Below, one piece after another: positions 33,200 through 44,349 of a stretch of 64,000 nucleotides of DNA; the first letter of the stretch is position 1; every line of letters starts with the position of its first letter. The stretch comes from Cryptomeria japonica. Lineage: Eukaryota; Streptophyta; Pinopsida; Cupressales; Cupressaceae. The translations under genes and the position numbers were made by a program. Below the pieces are notes generated by a model. That model saw only the letters and a list, made by a program, of their open reading frames with translations, was not told where the DNA came from and did not search any database. Location: assembly GCF_030272615.1 (NCBI RefSeq), contig NC_081413.1, forward strand, positions 100,533,239 to 100,597,238, given 5' to 3'.

Positions 33200-36100
33200 G
33201 TGAGATGAACAACATTTTCTTTCAAGTTTTATTTTCTAAGACCTGAATGCTTTTTCTTCTGTAATGAGATCTTGTAAGCTAGTGGGTCTCTGGTTTTAGC
33301 TCTTGGTGGAACAAACATGCTTGTTATCATATGTCTATTTATGCATTTATATTCAAAACCTTACACAGAGAGAGAAGTCACACACACCCTTTTGTTACCT
33401 CATTTTAAGGTCTTATGGTATGGAGGATCTCTGTTTTCAGTTTCACCATTCAACAGACCTGCTGTTGGGTATTTGATAGTTTGAGCTTTCCTTCTTATAG
33501 GCTTAACAAAAGAGAAGAGATAACCATATGAGGTGTATTATCTGATGAATGCAGGTAAAACGAGAAATTAGTACAATGAAACTACTGAAGCATCCCAATA
33601 TTGTGCACCTTTATGAGGTCAGTTCTTAATGCTGGTTGAGTTAGGGGCTGGGACATTCAATGGTAAATAGGCAGCTGCTAATTGAGCTTCAAAATAATGG
33701 TTAACTGCAGGTTGTAGCCAGCAAAAAGAAGATTTACCTTGTTATGGAATATGTGAGCGGGGGTGAGCTAACTGACAGAATTGTAAGTCCTTGTTATCTT
33801 TTTTTCATGGAGCATGATGCAAGACGTTATGAAAAAATCCAGAAAACATCAATTTAAGCCCTTGCTATGCCTAATAGACAATTTTTGCTTTGTGTTTGTT
33901 TGGGATGGATAAATCTCTGATCTTTTCTTGGTATAAAATCACTCCCCTGAAGATCCAGGGAAAAGTTTCATGGATGGAAAAGATTGAGTAATTGCATATT
34001 TTGTGTAATGGATTGTTCATTCTCAACTCTGTTTTAGCAACAGAGTTCATTAACACTACAAATTAAAAAATTTAATGCAAGTGTGATGAAATATTTGTGG
34101 GTTCTTCCTGCAGTCTTATCTTGGGAAAATCACTGAAGAAGAATCCAGGAAATATTTTCATCAGCTTATGGACGCCATAGAATATTGTCACGCTAGAAAT
34201 GTGTACCACAGAGATCTTAAGGTATGCATTTTCAATCGGCATTAGTAATCAATTGAAGTTCTTTTTTCATTTAGATGCTAAGATTTATTACATGTTTTCA
34301 TGGTGGCTTTGTGGACAGCCTGAAAACCTGCTTTTGGATGGTAAAGGCACTCTCAAGGTCTCTGATTTCGGACTGAGTGTTCTCCACCAGGTACCACATT
34401 GAATATGTGATATTTAAATAGAACATATATTGAGTAGAAAAGCTTCTGGTAAAAACTCTGTATTTATTTATAAAGGTCATATATTTCTTGTAGGTTACAG
34501 AACTTATAGTTTCATTTTTAGAGCTCTAGATAGAATTTCTATCATCCCAACTAACCATATGCTCACTGTTATAAACACCGAAGAGGAGCACAATCCTCTG
34601 TACTGATCATGCTAATAGTAACCGAAAAAAACAGAGAATACTTAACTTTGAAATTGTACACCAGAAGAATATGCTTACCTTAGGAAACAATTTTTTTGTT
34701 GTAGCAATTTAAGCAGTAAGAACCATTAAATCTTAAGATCTAAAACATTTCAGGCTGTCATAAAGACAGAAAAGAAAGACAATAATGGCTTGCTTATTCC
34801 TTACTAACCTTAAAGGCTTCAAGCTTCTGCAATCAACAATTATTATGAAAACAAGATAAGAGAACAGAAGTCAGTAGAATATAAGATTGAATCATTAATT
34901 TGGGCTATCCTTTACACCCCATCACCAGGATGAATGATTAGGATTACAATTCAAAGCTCCTTATTTAGATAACTTCATATACAATAAGATGTCGTAAATG
35001 ATGCAGAAAGAAAGGACAAAGCGAACTCTGCACAAAAAAAAAATCAGAAAAATCCTGTTTCTACTGCAATCAAGTAAACACACCTGCAACAAAGAAAATT
35101 TCTAACTACAATGAAGACCAGAATTTCATCATAGGTCTGAGGTCAAAATTGATTCATTTAAAAAAAAGACATTTACATTTTCAACTGAAAACAGCAGCAG
35201 ATCTCTTTCTCTGCTATCAAAATCAACTACCTCCAACCCCTTCTATCTCTCTTTTTCTAAACCCTCCCTAATAGTCTCCTACCACTAATTGCTTATGTGA
35301 TAACCTGTCCACTTTGGAAGGGCAAGTAACATTTCCAACTGCCAGCCACACAATAAATGCACCATCCCCTCTGTGCTCCAATGTTCTGAACCTCCTGTTT
35401 CAGATGCATCATATTGGCTATGCTTCACCAATTCTTCTTCAATGATCTAAGTATTGCTAAATCTGACCATTTCTTTCTACTTGACCAATCTGCTCTCTTT
35501 CCTTCTGGGGTTTGTCTTGTCAAATTCTTCTGCACTCAGCAATTCATTCAGCTTCTACTCCTGCATGGAAAGGATGAATCTCTACAACATTGAAAACAGG
35601 ACTGATAACCAAAGAGTCGAGCACTCCACCAGATAAGCATTATACTTATCTTTTTAAGGATTTGAAAGGTCCAATTTTCATTCATTTGGGCTTCTGTTAG
35701 GTGCCTTGTGGGCAACTCTCCTTTTGCAAGTGAACCCACTCCCCTTCTTGGAAAATGTATCCCTTCAATGCAAATATGCCTTCTGCTTATACTGTTCATT
35801 TGTGGACTGCAATTTGTTTCTTACTTCTCAATGCACCTCATAAATGAGTTCAACAAAACTTCAGTATCAATGCTAATGGTTAATCCAACAGGCGAATCAA
35901 ATAGATCCACACCTCCTCCTTTATTTTTTCCATCTGCAATTTGAAGTGGAGGGTTTTTGGCACCCCATGTAAAAAATTGCTAATTTACTAGCATCACTAG
36001 TTTCTTTCAGGGAAGAAAGTGAGCCATGTTTGCAAATCAATAACTACAACGGTGGAGTGATTACCTCCCCGAGTCTCTGACAACCCCCAAAAATGTCCAT

Positions 36101-39100
36101 TGATATATTAAATAGGACTAGTTTGACATTTATATATTATATAGGACTAGTTAAAGATGTTATTGATCCACAAACATCTTTTAAGTACATTTATAAAATA
36201 AAGAATCAATTTAATTAAAACAATAAAATTATTTTAACATGTATTATTTTCAAAATAAATTGTCTTCCCACTTTTTAATTGTTAACAAACCCTCAATTTC
36301 CATTAAAACTATTAATAATAGTTATAAGGAATAAATTGAAATACAATTATGCTATTCAATAATTTTCTTACAATACTAAAAAGCAAGCACTTGTCATTAA
36401 TAACATTTCATGACACTTGTTTTATTATTTAGAAAGCCTATTCTACACTAAAATCAAAAGTTCTATGTAATTAAGAAAAATCAGCATTGACGTAGTTAAG
36501 ATGTTTATACTAATTTTATTTTTGTATGTAAATTTAAATTTTACTATTCCATTATCTATTTTTATTAAAAAAAATCACTTTAAAAATGTAATAAATATGA
36601 TATATGTATATGTTATTTTTTAATAATTTATAAATATTAATATATTTAGTGATAAGAGATTTCCACAATCCATAATATTAAGAGAATGTTGTTTCTGGAT
36701 TCAACTGCCTTCAAGATTGATGCAAAATTCTTGAACACAATTGAATTCAAAAACATCATTTTCTTGATATTAGTATATTTAAAAAAAATTAATATCTTTA
36801 TATTTTAAAAAATAAATAATAATTTTAAAAAAATAATAAAAAACATTTATAATTGTTAATAAAAGTATAATAAGAATTTTTATTTTTATATTTATTATAA
36901 AATTATAATCTAATTTTATAATTTTAATTTTTTAAATGTATTCTAATATACCATCACTCTCTCACTTCAACATTTTTATCCATTACTTGTAGGATTGCTA
37001 GAATCTATTTTATAAAAACAATTTTTACCTACTAGAATATTAAAAAACAATTACTAATTTCACGTGATACTCATTATCGTGACAAACAGGATCAAATTTT
37101 AGGTGTTTGCTACCACACAAAATACCAAATATAATCTTTATTAAATTTATTAATTATTATTATTAATTCTATAGTTGTAATCATTATCGTGTGAAAATGA
37201 AATTAGAGAGCATAACGATAAAGCAATCATCTTCCATTCAAATCAAGGATCGTTACAACGTGATTAGCTTTTCTACACCCACCTAAAAGTCATATTATAG
37301 TTGGATTGGATTGCTCTAGGTAGACAGAGTCAACGCCGGAAAGTTACTGTTTGTCACGCCAAAAAATAATTCTGGATCTCCTCTTTCTAAACTCTTTTTC
37401 AATTAGAATTGGGTGGTTATCCAATTTCTAATATACATCATAGATGTATAAAAGATAATAATGATGTCTTAATCGTCAACCACCACATAAACTACACAAA
37501 GTGGGACATTTAATTGTTGTCTCAAATTTTGTGATGGAGCAATGATTTGGCCCCCCATTTAGAAAGAATCAAAAATTATTTTCAACTACCATTACTTTTC
37601 AATTTAATGAGGGATTAAAAAAGACAAAAGAACCTCACCCTATTTAATTTAAAATTTATATATTTATGTCCATTAATAATCAAAATAGACTAACGGAATC
37701 CTAAAAAGTATTCTATTTAAAATAAAATTATAAGATTAAAAAAATCATAATTTACAATGAATTTATTTGCACCTCTAAAATGGAGGTTGAAGAAAAGAAT
37801 CTAAAGGGGATAAAAACTCTTTAGAATGCAAACTCTATGTTGAGTCATCCCTCTAATGAATAGAGCTATACAATTTGTATCCTTATAAAGAATAAGATCT
37901 TGTAGAAAGCCATGACTTTTGTTAAAGAGGTTGTGATATGGGGTGGACAAGGATTACTTGTGTTTGACTCACAAGTGGTGGTGAATATGTTAAATGAGTA
38001 ACACTTGGATGATGCTAATTGGCATTTAGTTGTGGTTATCTCACAGATTCCAAGTTTGATTAGGTCTTTAGAATCTGCTATATTTTGTCACATTCCTAGA
38101 GAGTGGAATAGAGTAGTAGATTGCATGACAAAATGGGCATCTGATGGAATGCAGGAATATTGTAGATAGGGGACATTTGCCTCTGGATTTACCTCATCTG
38201 TTAGAGTAATTAGTTGTGGAAGATACAAATGGGTAATTCATTGTTCTTTGCAAGGCTGTTGGCCATTCTTGCTTTGTGATTAATAATTTTTTTACCCCTT
38301 TCGATAAAAAAAATTAAAATGCTTTTGATTTTATTAATTGATGTACTAATCTCTCCAATTAAAGTGCTCATACTTAAATGTGAAGTTGATGAGAAGATAC
38401 CCATAATTGGACCAAAGGAAATCTCAAACCAAAAGCAAGCCTATTGTACATGGCAAGTATAATGCCATCTTCTATTTTGATATAGTGCTTCAAGTAGTGG
38501 TGCATTTTTGCTGACAATGACTCTACTAGTTTTGTCTAAGTTGACTTTAGGTACTCTAGGAACAAATTTGGTTCGAGTTCACCTTTAAAATCTTAAATAC
38601 CAAGTTCCATCTTGGAGCCTTGTTAAGATACAACTTCAATGAACATCTCCATAGATCTATTGCCCTCACTACATTTCTCAGGTTGTCCTATTCCTCTTCA
38701 AAGTCATCCAAATGTAGTTTGACCTTAATGGCTTCTAATATTTTGAGCCACCCATCAACATTACTCCTCCAAACACCGAGATTCCTCCTGACTCTTCCTC
38801 CTTAGTTCATACAAACTCCCTTTTAGATCATTGTTATTTTCTTTTACATGATATAAATAAACCTTCAAATTTTATCTCCAAGATATACCCTATTCTTACA
38901 AATTACACTCAAACACTAGATACATAGACACAACATACAGAAAAAATCATAAGAAAGGGAAAAAAACAGACAACACACATATCCTTAAACGAAAATCTAA
39001 AAAATTCTATGAAAAAAAAATTAAACTAATATCTCTATATATTTGAAAAACACAAAATTTATAAACCTCTACTCTCTATACTGTACCCAATCTCTCCAAT

Positions 39101-42100
39101 ATGCATTTATATTTACAACCTCAAAGGGAACCATAAGTAAAAACTGCTATCTTCCAACTCTACAATCACTTAATCAACTACAGCTGTTCCTTATCCCCTT
39201 TAAAAACAAAGCTAAATGGTTGGTTACATCATCAATTGTTGTATCTGCCATAATCTATGAACCAACATCATTACATGAAAAACAGTTTGAAATATGAAGA
39301 GGATGAATGTCAAATTCAGTCATGTAAAACTGACTGCTTTTTTCACAATTCTTTTTGAGAATGAAAATAAGAAAGATTTTTAGTGACACCAATGTTTGAA
39401 AGCTATGCAGTTTTCTTTATACAAAGATATTATATATTAGTTTATAACGTACAGTTTAATCTCCTTGCTTGTTGACTACATAACCATCTAAAATTTGCCA
39501 ACACTGTTTATTAATAAAATATTTATATTTTCATTCTTCCTAATTATTTCTAGATCAAAATCACAACTTTACATTTTTTGCAGAAGGATGCTATACTTTC
39601 TACAACTTGTGGATCTCCAAATTATGTTGCACCTGAGGTATAGAAACCAGCCTCTTTGAATAGAAACTGTTATGGTATATTTTAGTGTAGAGATCTTCCC
39701 TTGATCTGACCTCATGCTCATGTAACTGCAGATAATTGTTCATGAGAATTATGATGGAGCAGCTGCAGATATTTGGTCTTGTGGGGTCATTCTTTTCGAA
39801 ATGCTAGCAGGCTTCTCTCCTTTTGACGATGCTAATATAATTAATCTATATCAGAAGGTAGTAATATGAATCAGATTCATTGTTAATACATGATCAGTCA
39901 AGTTTTTGCCCCTGAATTTTTGGTTTCTAATGTTACTTTTCATGGTGTATAGATTTGCCATGCAGAGTATTCTTTTCCTTCATGGTTCTCTTTTGGATCC
40001 CGGAGATTAATTGCCAAGATATTGGATCCTAGACCACGGAGTGTAAGTTATAAAACTCTCCCTAGTGTCCATTCTATATATAACATTTGAACTACAACTC
40101 CCTTTTTGATTCATTTTTTATAGTTTCCAGATAAAATGAAATGTTGTTTTCGGTTGCAGAGGATATCTATAGAAAAGATTTATGAAGATCAATGGTTCAA
40201 GAAAGATTACAGCAATCCTGTGAAGCTTCAGGATGATGAGGACATTACCTTGGATGATACGCATCCTGACTCTGGCAACGTAGAAGTAGGCATCTAATAT
40301 TGTAATTGTTTCTTTTTACCATCTAAAATCTTTAATACTTATACAGATTAACTCTACCATCCTATCATTTCCTCAAATATAGTTTACATGAGTTATGAAA
40401 CTTACATCTTTGGCTTCAGATTATTTTGGATACACAGGATCGTTTGGTGACACAGGGCAAGTGTCCTGTTTTTGTCAACGCATTTCAGCTGATATCAATG
40501 TCCAATGATCTTGACTTATCCGGTTTCTTTGAGAACGAGGTACCTTCCAATTTCCCTGTATTGTTTCAAACATGTCAAAGACAAAACAGTTTTTTATTAG
40601 AGGGTGAACCACTTTCAATTTATGTTAAAAGAGATTTCCACAATTCATAATATAGAGTGAGCGAATGTAGTTTCTAGATATAATTTATAATATAGAACAA
40701 ATGTAATTTCTAGATTCAATTGTATTCAAGATCTTTACGTCAAAAATCTTGAACATAATTGAATTCAAAAACTGCATTCACTCCACATTCACTCCGCTTT
40801 CAATTTATTGTCAAATTTACAAAAAGAAAATGTAGGATGTACAGGATAAAAATGAATGAAATGTTCTACTAAATCAACCAGTCAGAAGACAGAAGAACTT
40901 AGCAAGGCTGTTTACAATTAGGTTGTAATATTTTTGCTTGTAAGAGATCCCATGATATTTTCTATTCAAGATTTTGATTGCTTTCTTTGACATGTTGATA
41001 ACATTAATGCAAATTTTACTTGCAGGATACTAGTAAGCACAAAAAGAGGTTTGGTTCCAGACATTCGGCCAATGACACAATAGAGCAAATGGAGGATGCA
41101 GTAAAGACTCTAGGTTTGAGAGTAGAACGAATAAATCCTCGCAAGGTTGGTGTGAATATTATAGATAATTTGAAAATTTGAATTTTCTCCTTGTCTGCTC
41201 TTTTCAAAAAAAAAAAAAAATAATGTACCACATGTGGGAACACAGCTCACTGTTTTATATAGAAGTACTAACAAAACATATTAAACAAAAATATTATGGA
41301 TTTTTTTGTAGATATTACCTTAGTTCCATAAGAACCTGTTTCAAAAAGCTGTTCTGAGACACCAGTAGTCTAGGATTCCCTATCTGCCAACTCTGTTACT
41401 GCCAAAAATATTGGAAGTAACTGCTCTCTCAAGTATCATGATGGGTCCGACCTATAAGTAGGCAGGAAAAACGGTGTGGATCCTCACCTGCTCTGCCAAC
41501 ACCCATGTAATACTCAGAAATGGCTATCGAGCCATCAGGATGCACCATAACATTCATGGTTATGTTACATATTTTGCAGTTTAGATTTCTCATCTATAAG
41601 GATTGTTTGCAGTTTGTTCACTGTATCATCATCTCAAATGAATGTCTTCATCAATGAGAAATCAAAACTTCAGTTATGTAACATCCAACCATTGACGCCA
41701 TGATGCATCCTGATGACTGGATAGCCGTTGGTGCAATACTCTGCCTCCAAAATGAACCTGTAAATTCTACACAATTTTAGCAGCAAAGAGAAGTTAGAGA
41801 ACAAACATACAACTAAGGAAAATCATTGAATATCAGACTCCTCTGTGCCATAGTGCTCTAAGACCAACTGATGCAGAACCTCAGCTGCTCTGTCAATAAT
41901 TTGGCCCCGTCTCCTCTATAGGCTTGCATGAAAAAGCCTCCACAGTATTATACATAAGGACAAATCTACTGTAGTTATAAGAAAGCTAATGGACTGCAGA
42001 AAAGGAGGAGGCAGGAAGGGAGACATAAATTCAAACTTAATTGGATATCTTGTGCACAAGCAAACACTTACTATTTTATTACTGGTTCAGAGAACTTCCA

Positions 42101-43436
42101 GAGAGTGATCTTTAGCAGAGGAAAAAAGATCCCTTGTATGTTTTTGTTTTGCCCCTTCTCTTTTCCAATAGGTAAGCTGGGCGAAATGGAATTTTAACTT
42201 CTATAATTTGAGACTCTCAAGGTAGGGCAACAAACTGTTTACTTAAAAACAAAGAAAACTAAAGGTAGGTTCCCAACTTCCCATGGAAGGGGCTGCAGCT
42301 TTTAATTTTGCACAAAAGGTGGCCCCATGGAAGCTGCTTAAAGTAGTTAGAGGTAAAAATAGAATCTTGATCACAAAACATGGACTAAACTGTGACGAGA
42401 TTTGAGCTGAAGCTTCTGCACACACTTAGCCCCCTTTTATCCAAATGACAGTTGTTAACTGGTGAACATTCTTTTCATGGAGCTTCCATTTGCTATAACT
42501 TGGTGTAAGACTCCCTGGTTATTTAATATTTACTTGAATTTTCAGTTCAGACTGTTGGACAAACTGTGCAGCCCAGATAGATCTGATTGATTATAAATTA
42601 CTTGTCAAAATAATTAATCTTATCTTATGTTTTGATGACAGACAAAAATTTATGGAGCAAAGCAGTTAGGGAGAAGCGGATCATATTTATCAGTAACAGC
42701 ACAGGTCTGTCTTTATTGGTACTTTATTGATATGCATATATTGTTTTGCTTTATACACAGAAGCACATAATAACTAGAAATTTAATTTATATCAAAAAAA
42801 TCAAAGTTTAGACAGCTGAAAAGGTGGATTTCTACTCTGTTTGAAACTCAAATAGTTCTTAGTGTATTGATATAAATTTGCTAGCCTCTCCTCTCCCACC
42901 CTGTGGGCTAAACATCCATAAACAAGAAAGAATAAATTCAAGCGTAAATGTATGCACAGATTACTGACGTTACACCATCATTCTCTGTGGTAGAGATATG
43001 GAAATCTGGAGGGGATACAGTAGAATATATAGAGGTATAAATGAAGTAATTACCAGTTATTTCAAGCCTTATTTTCTTTAGGGTTTTTGACTATATTCCT
43101 TTCTGATGTACTCTGCAGCTTTATAAAAGCGTGTCAAGCATTTTAACAGATGCACCAGAGAACCAAAAGGTAAATGAAAAGGAAAGCATACAAATGTCCA
43201 GACTTTTTCATTGTGCCACAGGCCTTAGTGCTCAAATTGCACTGCTGGAATGCCAAAGTCCAGTTTCTGCAAAGTAGAGCTGAATCAATGCAACAAATTT
43301 TCCAAAGTTATCAGAAACCAAGTATTCATGTCATGCAAGTAATGCAGTAATATCAGTTTGAATGTTTATACTGCAGATTGTGCAGGTAGACAGTCTCCTT
43401 CCCGAAGTAAATAACTATTTGACACTGCAGAGGTAG
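33038..43436 (+). CDS. CIPK: CBL-interacting protein kinase (SnRK3 family), 15 coding exons
   Basis: Plant Ser/Thr kinase that is recruited and activated by calcineurin B-like calcium sensors and phosphorylates transporters and channels. Exons: 33038-33199, 33555-33617, 33711-33782, 34114-34221, 34319-34390, 39584-39637, 39732-39857, 39953-40042, 40160-40285, 40420-40539, 41026-41145, 42642-42704, 42960-43034, 43119-43169, 43377-43436. The protein is 453 residues, normal for the family, and all borders are GT-AG with phase 0. Kinase motifs: glycine loop GEGTFAKV (17-24), Lys39, Glu58, HRDLK (131-135), DFG (151-153), activation loop [12 protein letters not shown] (166-177). NAF motif at 311-317 (NAFQLIS); the phosphatase-interacting region follows (about 345-417). 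Oddities: GGELTDRI where relatives have Phe for Thr, and an activation loop a few residues short. The many introns place it in the intron-rich CIPK clade. Exon 10 could instead start at 40438. The last exon is the least certain. Confidence 0.92.
33555..33617 (+). CDS. CIPK: CIPK exon 2 (residues 55-75)
   Basis: [20 protein letters not shown]: helix C with Glu58, which pairs with Lys39 in the active kinase. Acceptor TGCAG, donor GTCAGT. Confidence 0.92.
33711..33782 (+). CDS. CIPK: CIPK exon 3 (residues 76-99)
   Basis: Hinge and following strand, [18 protein letters not shown]. The family consensus at the end is GGELFD; Thr replaces Phe here. Confidence 0.9.
34114..34221 (+). CDS. CIPK: CIPK exon 4 (residues 100-135)
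   Basis: Runs from the loop [18 protein letters not shown] through the catalytic-loop motif VYHRDLK. Confidence 0.93.
34319..34390 (+). CDS. CIPK: CIPK exon 5 (residues 136-159)
   Basis: [20 protein letters not shown]: end of the catalytic loop and the metal-binding DFG. Followed by the 5.2 kb intron 5. Confidence 0.93.
36655..36765. repeat. Small foldback element (MITE-like), copy in intron 5
   Basis: Inverted arms around GTTTCTGGATTCAA...TTCAAGAT and ...TTCTTGAACACAATTGAATTC. Preceded by GATTTCCACAATCCATAAT, a flank shared with the intron 10 copy. Confidence 0.7.
37011..37345 (+). repeat. Duplicated CIPK promoter segment inside intron 5
   Basis: Diverged direct copy of 32268-32556. Shared blocks in the same order: CACGTG(A/C)..CTCATTATC, ACAAACA(G/T)GATCAAATT, CCACACAAAAT(A/G)CCAA, AAAGCAATCA(T/G)CTTCCATT, GTTACAACGTGATT, CACCTAAAAGTCA, and an identical 17 bp GAGTCAACGCCGGAAAG (32538-32554; 37327-37343). 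The copy stops before exon 1. Whether it acts as an internal promoter is unknown. Confidence 0.82.
37780..38315 (+). mobile_element. 5'-truncated LINE 3' end with RNase H remnant in intron 5
   Basis: About 37925-38210 reads as the plant LINE RNase H-like (RVT_3) domain: [13 protein letters not shown], then (after a stop) [20 protein letters not shown] and [11 protein letters not shown]. About 95 bp later comes CCCCTTTCGATAAAAAAAA (38296-38314), a typical LINE 3' end with a short A tail. Same strand as the kinase. The 5' limit is uncertain. Confidence 0.8.
39584..39637 (+). CDS. CIPK: CIPK exon 6 (residues 160-177)
   Basis: Activation loop [18 protein letters not shown], with the conserved Thr pair whose phosphorylation activates CIPKs. 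It lies 5193 bp after exon 5, yet splice borders and frame are intact. Confidence 0.92.
39732..39857 (+). CDS. CIPK: CIPK exon 7 (residues 178-219)
   Basis: [20 protein letters not shown] and [16 protein letters not shown]: the kinase large-lobe segment after APE. Here APE is followed by IIVHENYDG, slightly unlike the usual VL...GYDG. Confidence 0.93.
39953..40042 (+). CDS. CIPK: CIPK exon 8 (residues 220-249)
   Basis: [20 protein letters not shown] to ILDPRPRS, the C-terminal kinase helices. Confidence 0.92.
40160..40285 (+). CDS. CIPK: CIPK exon 9 (residues 250-291)
   Basis: [20 protein letters not shown] ends the kinase domain; the rest is an acidic linker ([13 protein letters not shown]). 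Confidence 0.9.
40420..40539 (+). CDS. CIPK: CIPK exon 10 (residues 292-331), NAF motif
   Basis: Carries [18 protein letters not shown], the autoinhibitory and CBL-binding NAF/FISL module. An in-frame alternative acceptor (ACACAG) would start the exon at 40438. Confidence 0.88.
40625..40800. repeat. Small foldback element (MITE-like), copy in intron 10
   Basis: GAATGTAGTTTCTAGAT...TTCAATTGTATTCAAGAT is inverted as ATCTTGAACATAATTGAATTC...ACTGCATTC. It contains an internal duplication of GTA(G/A)TTTCTAGAT and shares its flank GATTTCCACAAT(T)CATAATAT with the intron 5 copy. Confidence 0.75.
41026..41145 (+). CDS. CIPK: CIPK exon 11 (residues 332-371)
   Basis: [20 protein letters not shown]: the linker into the protein-phosphatase interaction region. 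Confidence 0.9.
41519..41735. repeat. Inverted repeat in intron 11
   Basis: Arms of about 50 bp (around 41519-41570 and 41675-41730) share, inverted, GGATGCACCATAACATTCAT / ATGATGCATCCTGATG and ATGTAACAT. A diverged foldback element; no coding potential. Confidence 0.65.
42642..42704 (+). CDS. CIPK: CIPK exon 12 (residues 372-392)
   Basis: [20 protein letters not shown], a strand pair of the C-terminal regulatory domain. Confidence 0.85.
42960..43034 (+). CDS. CIPK: CIPK exon 13 (residues 393-417)
   Basis: [20 protein letters not shown] corresponds to the family tract VAPSL.MVE.RKS.GDTLEY. Confidence 0.9.
43119..43169 (+). CDS. CIPK: CIPK exon 14 (residues 418-434)
   Basis: [17 protein letters not shown], the FYK.L...L.D segment near the C-terminus. 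Reading through the donor would give an alternative C-terminus ending at a TAG at about 43278. Confidence 0.82.
43377..43436 (+). CDS. CIPK: CIPK exon 15 (residues 435-453 and stop)
   Basis: [19 protein letters not shown] then TAG. Acceptor CTGCAG. Chosen because it continues the frame and gives a normal family length; low sequence constraint here makes it uncertain. Confidence 0.6.
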   Translation: MVQVDSLLPEVNNYLTLQR

Positions 43437-44349
43437 AAATAGTTCTCCTTTTAGTTGATTGAAATTGTCCTTCAATGTTCTTGGATTTTTCAGTTGAACA
43501 CTGAGATTAACAAATTTTTAACCTTTGAACTTTTGCAGTTCTCAAGAAATTTGCAGTACAAAAGCCTGATATTACAGGGTTGAAGCCAAATGAGTTAATG
43601 AATTCGAAACTCACCATTTTTGTGTTCATAGATGACCTGATTAGCATAATTGCGGTGCTAATAAGGGAGCAAATTCCCTGCAATTCCAGGGTTTATGAAC
43701 AGTAATGATAATAAAAAAGATTCTACAAAGCACAATTCTTGATCTGAGCGGTTTCAATTTCTAGCTTCATTATATGATATACATCTTGGATTTTAAACGA
43801 TCATACCGATACGTGAGTAACATAATGACTGCAACTCTGCGAGACTTCAAAACTACAAATGAGTTAATAAGCAAAATATTGAACAAAAGGTCAAATATCG
43901 ACGGATTAAAAAAGGCAAATTCCAAACTGATGACTTATTCATCTTACAATAAGTGATAATTTCGACCAATTTAATTAAGAAATTGGCACTCTTGTAAACC
44001 CAATCTTTTCCAAACACAAGTCCATCAATAAATATAATATAGTAATATAAAAAAATTGTAATTAGGGGAAGAGCATGAGTAGTCATTATAGCTAACTTTG
44101 TGCATCCGCAGATCTTAAATGGTACATCGGATTTTGACAGTTTTTTTTTGTTGTCTTTGTATGTACACAAGAGTAAAAAATGGTCATTTAGAAGTGTCAC
44201 TCGATTACTACTTAAAGATGCTCCAATATCCATGCACTACAACCACCTCAAAAATTGTAATACTTATGCACAAATGCCTAAGTAGTCATGCGCTATGGGT
44301 ACCAATAAAGTGTTGGTATTTGATTGAAGATTGCATTGATGTACTATTA
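43437..44349. other. 3' flank of the CIPK gene
   Basis: Should contain the kinase 3' UTR; I see no decisive polyadenylation site. A splice-like TTGCAG at 43540 could start a further 3' exon. The rest is ordinary AT-rich DNA with only short random ORFs. Confidence 0.5.

Larger units (their letters stand above)
34391..39583 (+). other. CIPK intron 5 (5193 bp), repeat-loaded
   Basis: All other introns in the gene are shorter than about 1.5 kb. From left to right: unassigned sequence to about 36060 with short decayed ORFs (for example 35454-35636); AT-rich DNA 36090-36650; a foldback element 36655-36765; a second copy of the gene's promoter segment 37011-37345; a 5'-truncated LINE end about 37780-38315; a stretch with possible antisense coding remnants about 38360-38810 that I could not identify; then AT-rich DNA to the acceptor. 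Confidence 0.85.

Noticed and set aside
35400-36060. Possible gene or organelle insert in intron 5
   Set aside because: Slightly richer composition and short ORFs on both strands, but no recognisable protein motif and no organelle signature.
43853-44233. 126-codon antisense ORF beyond the kinase
   Set aside because: Hydrophobic, AT-driven composition; no recognisable motif, no promoter context; too little to call a gene.
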